NCBI GenBank assembly: GCA_035649275.1
Contig: DASRJW010000144.1
Span: 1 to 15,057 of the forward strand
From: Candidatus Krumholzibacteriia bacterium
GTDB taxonomy: Bacteria > Krumholzibacteriota > Krumholzibacteriia > G020349025
DNA: 15,057 nt
Reading direction: 5' to 3'
Positions 13,899-15,057 of this stretch are shown one piece after another. The position numbers and the translations under genes are program-made. Every line of letters starts with the position of its first letter. The first letter of the stretch is position 1. The notes below the pieces were generated by a model. The model worked only from the letters and a program-made list of their open reading frames with translations. It did no database searches and had not been told where the DNA came from.

Positions 13899-14492
13899 TC
13901 ACACTTTGCGTCCCTGCAGGGCGATCATGGCCGCGACGGCAGCTTCCTTCTGATCCTTCCCCCAGGGCGGCCCGACAGACTTCCCGAGCGACACAACCTT
14001 CTTGAGCAAAGTGCTCCACGGCGCGCCAAGCGCTCGTTCGGCGTAGTCTTGCAGCTGTTTCTCGGGAATCTCGACAGTCCTCAACCCGCATGCGGTCACG
14101 GCCCGCACTAGGGCGTCACGGAACAGCACCCCTTCCGCCTTGTGCATGCGGAAGTGCACGGCGAGGATCTCCTCGACGCTCCAGTCGGGCATGGGCTCGC
14201 CCATGAGCACAGCGCAGGCCGTGATTTCGTGTCCACCGGCCTGGGCACGTTTCACCGCCGCTCGTAGCTCTCGCGTCGCGCCTGTCCGGGCCGCTTGGAG
14301 GCCGCGCTCGACCATCCGCCGGCCATCGCGTGGGGCGAGGCCTTCGGCAGCATGATAGGGCTGCTTCGCCCAGCCTTCCTGGACGAGATCCACCCGGCGC
14401 CGATCGACCACCTGGAAGCGGTCGCCTCCTCCGCTCAGCGCGACGAGCGCTGCCCACCCCGAGTGGGCCTTCCATCCGAAGGCGATCTTCAC
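13899..14492 (-). CDS. Conserved protein of unknown function, possibly RNase H/RuvC-like fold
   Basis: A 197-residue cytoplasmic protein starting at a GTG with GAGG 5 bases upstream. It opens MKIAFGWKAHSGWAALVALS, a beta-turn-beta pattern, then FQVVDRRRVDLV. The middle has MPDWSVEEILAVHFRMHKAE with H113, H117 and E120, and the C-terminal part has LFRDALVRAVTACGLRTVEIP followed by VGPPWGKDQKEAAVAAMIAL (173-192). The order of these blocks recalls RuvC-type resolvases (strand-turn-strand, central Glu helix, VK..G.G...K..V helix), but the first catalytic Asp is missing (GWKAHS in place of GxDxGS). That fold is my inference; I know no named family for it. It lies 27 bp after the DUF5990-like gene on the same strand and 74 bp before the hydrolase, so co-transcription is likely. 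Confidence 0.75.
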   Translation of the reverse strand: MKIAFGWKAHSGWAALVALSGGGDRFQVVDRRRVDLVQEGWAKQPYHAAEGLAPRDGRRMVERGLQAARTGATRELRAAVKRAQAGGHEITACAVLMGEPMPDWSVEEILAVHFRMHKAEGVLFRDALVRAVTACGLRTVEIPEKQLQDYAERALGAPWSTLLKKVVSLGKSVGPPWGKDQKEAAVAAMIALQGRKV

Positions 14493-14519
14493 GTGGACCT
14501 CATGCGTAGTTCATCGCGG

Positions 14520-14975
14520 TTAGTGTGCCCCACCACTCACCTGCCAGGCTCCGGATCGTAGAGGCACGGTGGCACAAGTCGGTCCTCCATCGCGGCCCCG
14601 TCCCGGGATGCGGACCTCGAGGCGGGTGTCCGGCTGCGATAGTGCGACCTCCACTTGCTGCGACGTGATGCCTGCAAGCGGGATCTTCGCGCGTCGATCC
14701 CAAGGAGTGTCCACCTGCCCAGCCCGGCGGCCGGCGTTGAGATAGACGAATCGCGCGCTGGGCGGCCCCTGAGCGAAAGGGCCAAGAAAGTGAGGGGCTC
14801 CGCCGGCCCGAGGAAACGCGACACGTACTGTGAAGTCGAACGTCACTTCCAACGACGTGCTGGAGACGGGTTCCACGAGCTCGTCCCGTCCACGCTGCAG
14901 CCGCAGGAGTACCTCAGGAACAGGCTGCTCGACGACGATGCGAAGCCAGAGCTCAGGCTGTTGCGACTGTCGCAT
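14520..14975 (-). CDS. DUF5990-like family protein
   Basis: A 151-residue protein without signal peptide or membrane segment. Motifs are LWLRIVVEQPV at the start, FDFTVRV, then FLGPFAQGPPSARFVYLNAG and the end block EVRIPGRGRDGGPTCATV. This pattern (FxLGPFAQGPPxxRFVYI, RDGGPxCATV) is what I know from the DUF5990 family, whose function is not known. Two adjacent ATGs are possible, at 14978 and 14975; GGGAGG sits 3 and 6 bases upstream respectively, so the second is better spaced. Its stop is 27 bp before the next minus-strand gene, so it is probably first in a three-gene unit. Confidence 0.8.
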   Translation of the reverse strand: MRQSQQPELWLRIVVEQPVPEVLLRLQRGRDELVEPVSSTSLEVTFDFTVRVAFPRAGGAPHFLGPFAQGPPSARFVYLNAGRRAGQVDTPWDRRAKIPLAGITSQQVEVALSQPDTRLEVRIPGRGRDGGPTCATVPLRSGAWQVSGGAH

Positions 14976-15029
14976 CATCTTCCTCCCGCACGGCTCGCGC
15001 TGTCCCGTGACGAGATTTCAATCCTTACT

Positions 15030-15054
15030 CTGGTCCTTTAGAATGTCAGACCAG
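15030..15054. repeat. Inverted repeat upstream of the DUF5990-like gene
   Basis: CTGGTC (15030-15035) and GACCAG (15049-15054) are a perfect 6-base inverted repeat with a 13-base AT-rich centre, about 55-80 bases before the start of the minus-strand gene. The spacing between arm centres (19 bases) is near two helical turns, which would suit a dimeric repressor. A CTGACA on the minus strand overlaps it and could be a -35, but no clear -10 follows. It lies at the window edge, so the upstream context is not visible. Confidence 0.3.
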
Positions 15055-15057
15055 CGG

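Noticed and set aside
14655-15041. Plus-strand 128-codon frame at the right end
   Set aside because: Antisense to the DUF5990-like gene, which has recognisable conserved blocks; the plus frame has none.

Overview
The window is dense, high-GC (roughly two-thirds G+C by eye) bacterial chromosome with short intergenic gaps (all under 300 bp), GGAGG-type ribosome binding sites, several GTG starts and genes on both strands. Reaction-centre-type c cytochromes with TPR tails, CxxCH heme-binding-domain proteins, a POT peptide transporter and Cys-rich secreted proteins are a mix often seen in uncultured soil or sediment lineages (Acidobacteriota, Gemmatimonadota, Eisenbacteria-like). The sequence alone does not fix the phylum. 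I see no tRNA, rRNA, CRISPR array, transposase, integrase or phage gene.

Left part (1-3300): the 3' end of a His-rich repeat protein, then two exported heme proteins (a di-heme cytochrome with a TPR tail and a membrane-anchored CxxCH protein). A POT-family peptide transporter converges on them with 1 bp between stops. Middle (3300-6900): a DMT/EamA transporter preceded by a possible 30-codon leader ORF; a GT-C-like integral membrane glycosyltransferase on the opposite strand, whose 3' end overlaps the transporter by 167 bp; and a divergently read DNA-3-methyladenine glycosylase I. A composite hairpin, probably a bidirectional terminator, follows. Then come two minus-strand unknowns: a secreted Cys-rich protein (6901-7620) and a small cytoplasmic protein (7779-8228).

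The most interesting block is 8422-12013, an apparent three-gene operon with 4-bp stop/start overlaps at both junctions. It encodes an asparagine-synthase-type amidotransferase (asnB-like), a very clear GDP-mannose 6-dehydrogenase (algD-like), and a freestanding archaeal-type threonyl-tRNA synthetase editing domain. In the last protein, several residues of the archaeal active site appear replaced. The first two genes suggest an (amidated?) mannuronate-containing polysaccharide; the third gene is unexpected there. A 193-bp gap rich in inverted repeats separates this operon from the divergent small unknown gene.

Right part (12103-14978, minus strand): probably one transcription unit of a DUF5990-like protein, a conserved unknown whose layout recalls RNase H/RuvC-like folds, and an exported alpha/beta hydrolase with an intact Ser/Asp/His set. 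Long open frames antisense to most of these genes are by-products of high GC and were not annotated.
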